This document shows, one piece after another, positions 29,749-30,549 of a stretch of DNA of 30,549 bases. Each line of letters begins with the position of its first letter. The first letter of the stretch is position 1. The position numbers and the translations under genes were made by a program. The notes under the pieces are model-generated. The model was not told where the DNA came from. It did no database searches and worked only from the letters and a program-made list of their open reading frames with translations. The stretch is from an uncultured Collinsella sp. Its GTDB lineage: Bacteria; Actinomycetota; Coriobacteriia; Coriobacteriales; Coriobacteriaceae. The DNA lies in assembly GCA_937989875.1 (NCBI GenBank), contig CALKBO010000048.1:1-30549 (forward strand), read 5' to 3'.

Positions 29749-30549
29749 ATGGCTCAAGCTAAGATCCTCACAGTGGGCGGCACCAACTACGAGATGATAG
29801 ACGACACCGCCCGCACCAACGCCACCACGGCGCTCAACAACGCCGAGTACAACCGACAGGGCCTGATCGGCAAGTACCCGGGCCAGTCGCTCGCAACGCT
29901 TCTCGCGGGCGAGGTCTCAGGCTCCGCCACCATCTACGACGCGCTGCACAAGCGCGTGCAGGCCGCGAACTTCAGCGGCATGCGCGTGGGCGACTACATC
30001 GACGTGCCGCTCGTGAGCGCGTCAAACGTGGCGGCCCAGCAGTCCGTGCGCTTCCTGCTTGCGCACTTCGACCCGTACTACCAGTGCGGCGACAGCGCCA
30101 AGGGCCACCACATCGCGTTCATCGCGTCCGCGCCCGTCGCCGTGGCCAAGACCGTCACCGGCGTGGCCAACGACAGCTACCTGATGTGGAACACTGCGAA
30201 CACCAACCAGGGCACCGCAGACGTGAAGAACCCGTACCTGAACAGCAACCTCAAGGCGTGGGAGAAGCTGTTCGAGGCGTGCCTGCCCGAGGGGCTGACC
30301 AAGTACCTGCTCACCCAGCGCGTGCTGCTTGAGGAGCGTTACAGCGCGAGCGGCGCGCTCAGCGACTCCAACAGCTGGAGCTGGCAGGACATCGGCAAGG
30401 TGTGGTCGCCCTCCGAGATGGAGGTGTACGGCTTCCCAGTGTGGGGCACCAAGGGCTACAGCGTGGGCTTCGACTGCCAGTTCGACCTGTTCCGCGATAC
30501 CGCGCACCGCTTGAACGGAACTCGGTACACTTGGTGGCTGCGTTCCGTC
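29749..30549 (+). CDS. Tail fibre / receptor-binding protein, partial (runs off the window)
   Basis: 267 residues visible, no stop before the edge. AGAAGGAAACGAA precedes the ATG. The N-terminus MAQAKILTVGGTNYEMIDDTARTNATTALNNAEYN is a tail-anchoring segment. From about residue 60 the pattern (YDALHKRV, GDYIDVPLVS, LNSNLKAWEKLFEACLP, then RYTWWLRSV at the edge) resembles DUF6273, a lectin-like fold in phage and bacterial adhesins, where a Trp-Leu-Arg-Ser motif is characteristic. It probably binds the host surface. Confidence 0.72.
   Translation, partial: MAQAKILTVGGTNYEMIDDTARTNATTALNNAEYNRQGLIGKYPGQSLATLLAGEVSGSATIYDALHKRVQAANFSGMRVGDYIDVPLVSASNVAAQQSVRFLLAHFDPYYQCGDSAKGHHIAFIASAPVAVAKTVTGVANDSYLMWNTANTNQGTADVKNPYLNSNLKAWEKLFEACLPEGLTKYLLTQRVLLEERYSASGALSDSNSWSWQDIGKVWSPSEMEVYGFPVWGTKGYSVGFDCQFDLFRDTAHRLNGTRYTWWLRSV

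Noticed and set aside
1..30549. Insertion sequences, transposases, rRNA genes or further tRNA genes
   Set aside because: None seen apart from tRNA-Glu; the only recombinase is the serine integrase, whose position marks a prophage rather than an IS.

Overview
The window is the left end and most of the body of an integrated temperate siphovirus (prophage) in a high-GC host. It starts at a host tRNA-Glu gene (131-207) and is cut off on the right inside a tail-fibre gene, so the right attachment site and the lysis genes are not seen. The GC-rich coding, the DUF1351/ERF/RusA recombination set, the SPP1-like portal plus MuF head module and the dense chain of ATGA-coupled genes fit a phage of a Gram-positive, high-GC gut bacterium. 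I favour the class Coriobacteriia (Eggerthella relatives), but this is inference from style, not a database match.

Layout. (1) 166-2316, minus strand: lysogeny operon of a small HTH repressor, an unknown 167-residue protein and a large serine integrase whose last codons lie inside the tRNA gene. (2) 2317-2423: genetic switch with two divergent, fully overlapping promoters and three 16-bp operator-like palindromes. (3) 2424-13577, plus strand: early operon. It holds a Cro-like protein, small regulators, RusA, DUF1351, ERF annealing protein, SSB, a replication initiator carrying an exact 12-bp repeat array (candidate origin), a DnaC-like loader, an HNH-like protein, then many small Cys-rich or membrane proteins, a Lar-like protein, a C5-DNA methyltransferase broken by two frameshifts, a DUF4406 protein and an HNH endonuclease. 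A strong terminator (13604-13639) closes it. (4) 13801-18338: packaging and portal module ending in a MuF head protein whose C-terminal ~120 residues look like a CdiA-CT-type toxin, followed by a structured stretch and a second terminator. (5) 18557-22162: scaffold, capsid, head-tail joining and major tail protein. (6) 22174-30549: tail chaperones joined by a textbook -1 frameshift signal, tape measure, Fn3-bearing tail protein, hub-like protein and fibre genes.

How it works together: repressor and integrase are made from the leftward promoter in the lysogen. Because the two promoters occupy the same 33 bp, only one can be used at a time. Rightward transcription makes the recombination and replication proteins, which would act on the in-gene repeat array, and the late block builds a long non-contractile tail virion. 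The most interesting items are the in-gene iteron array, the MuF-toxin fusion with no visible immunity gene, the overlapping switch, the split or decayed methyltransferase, and three helically phased palindromes before the scaffold gene.
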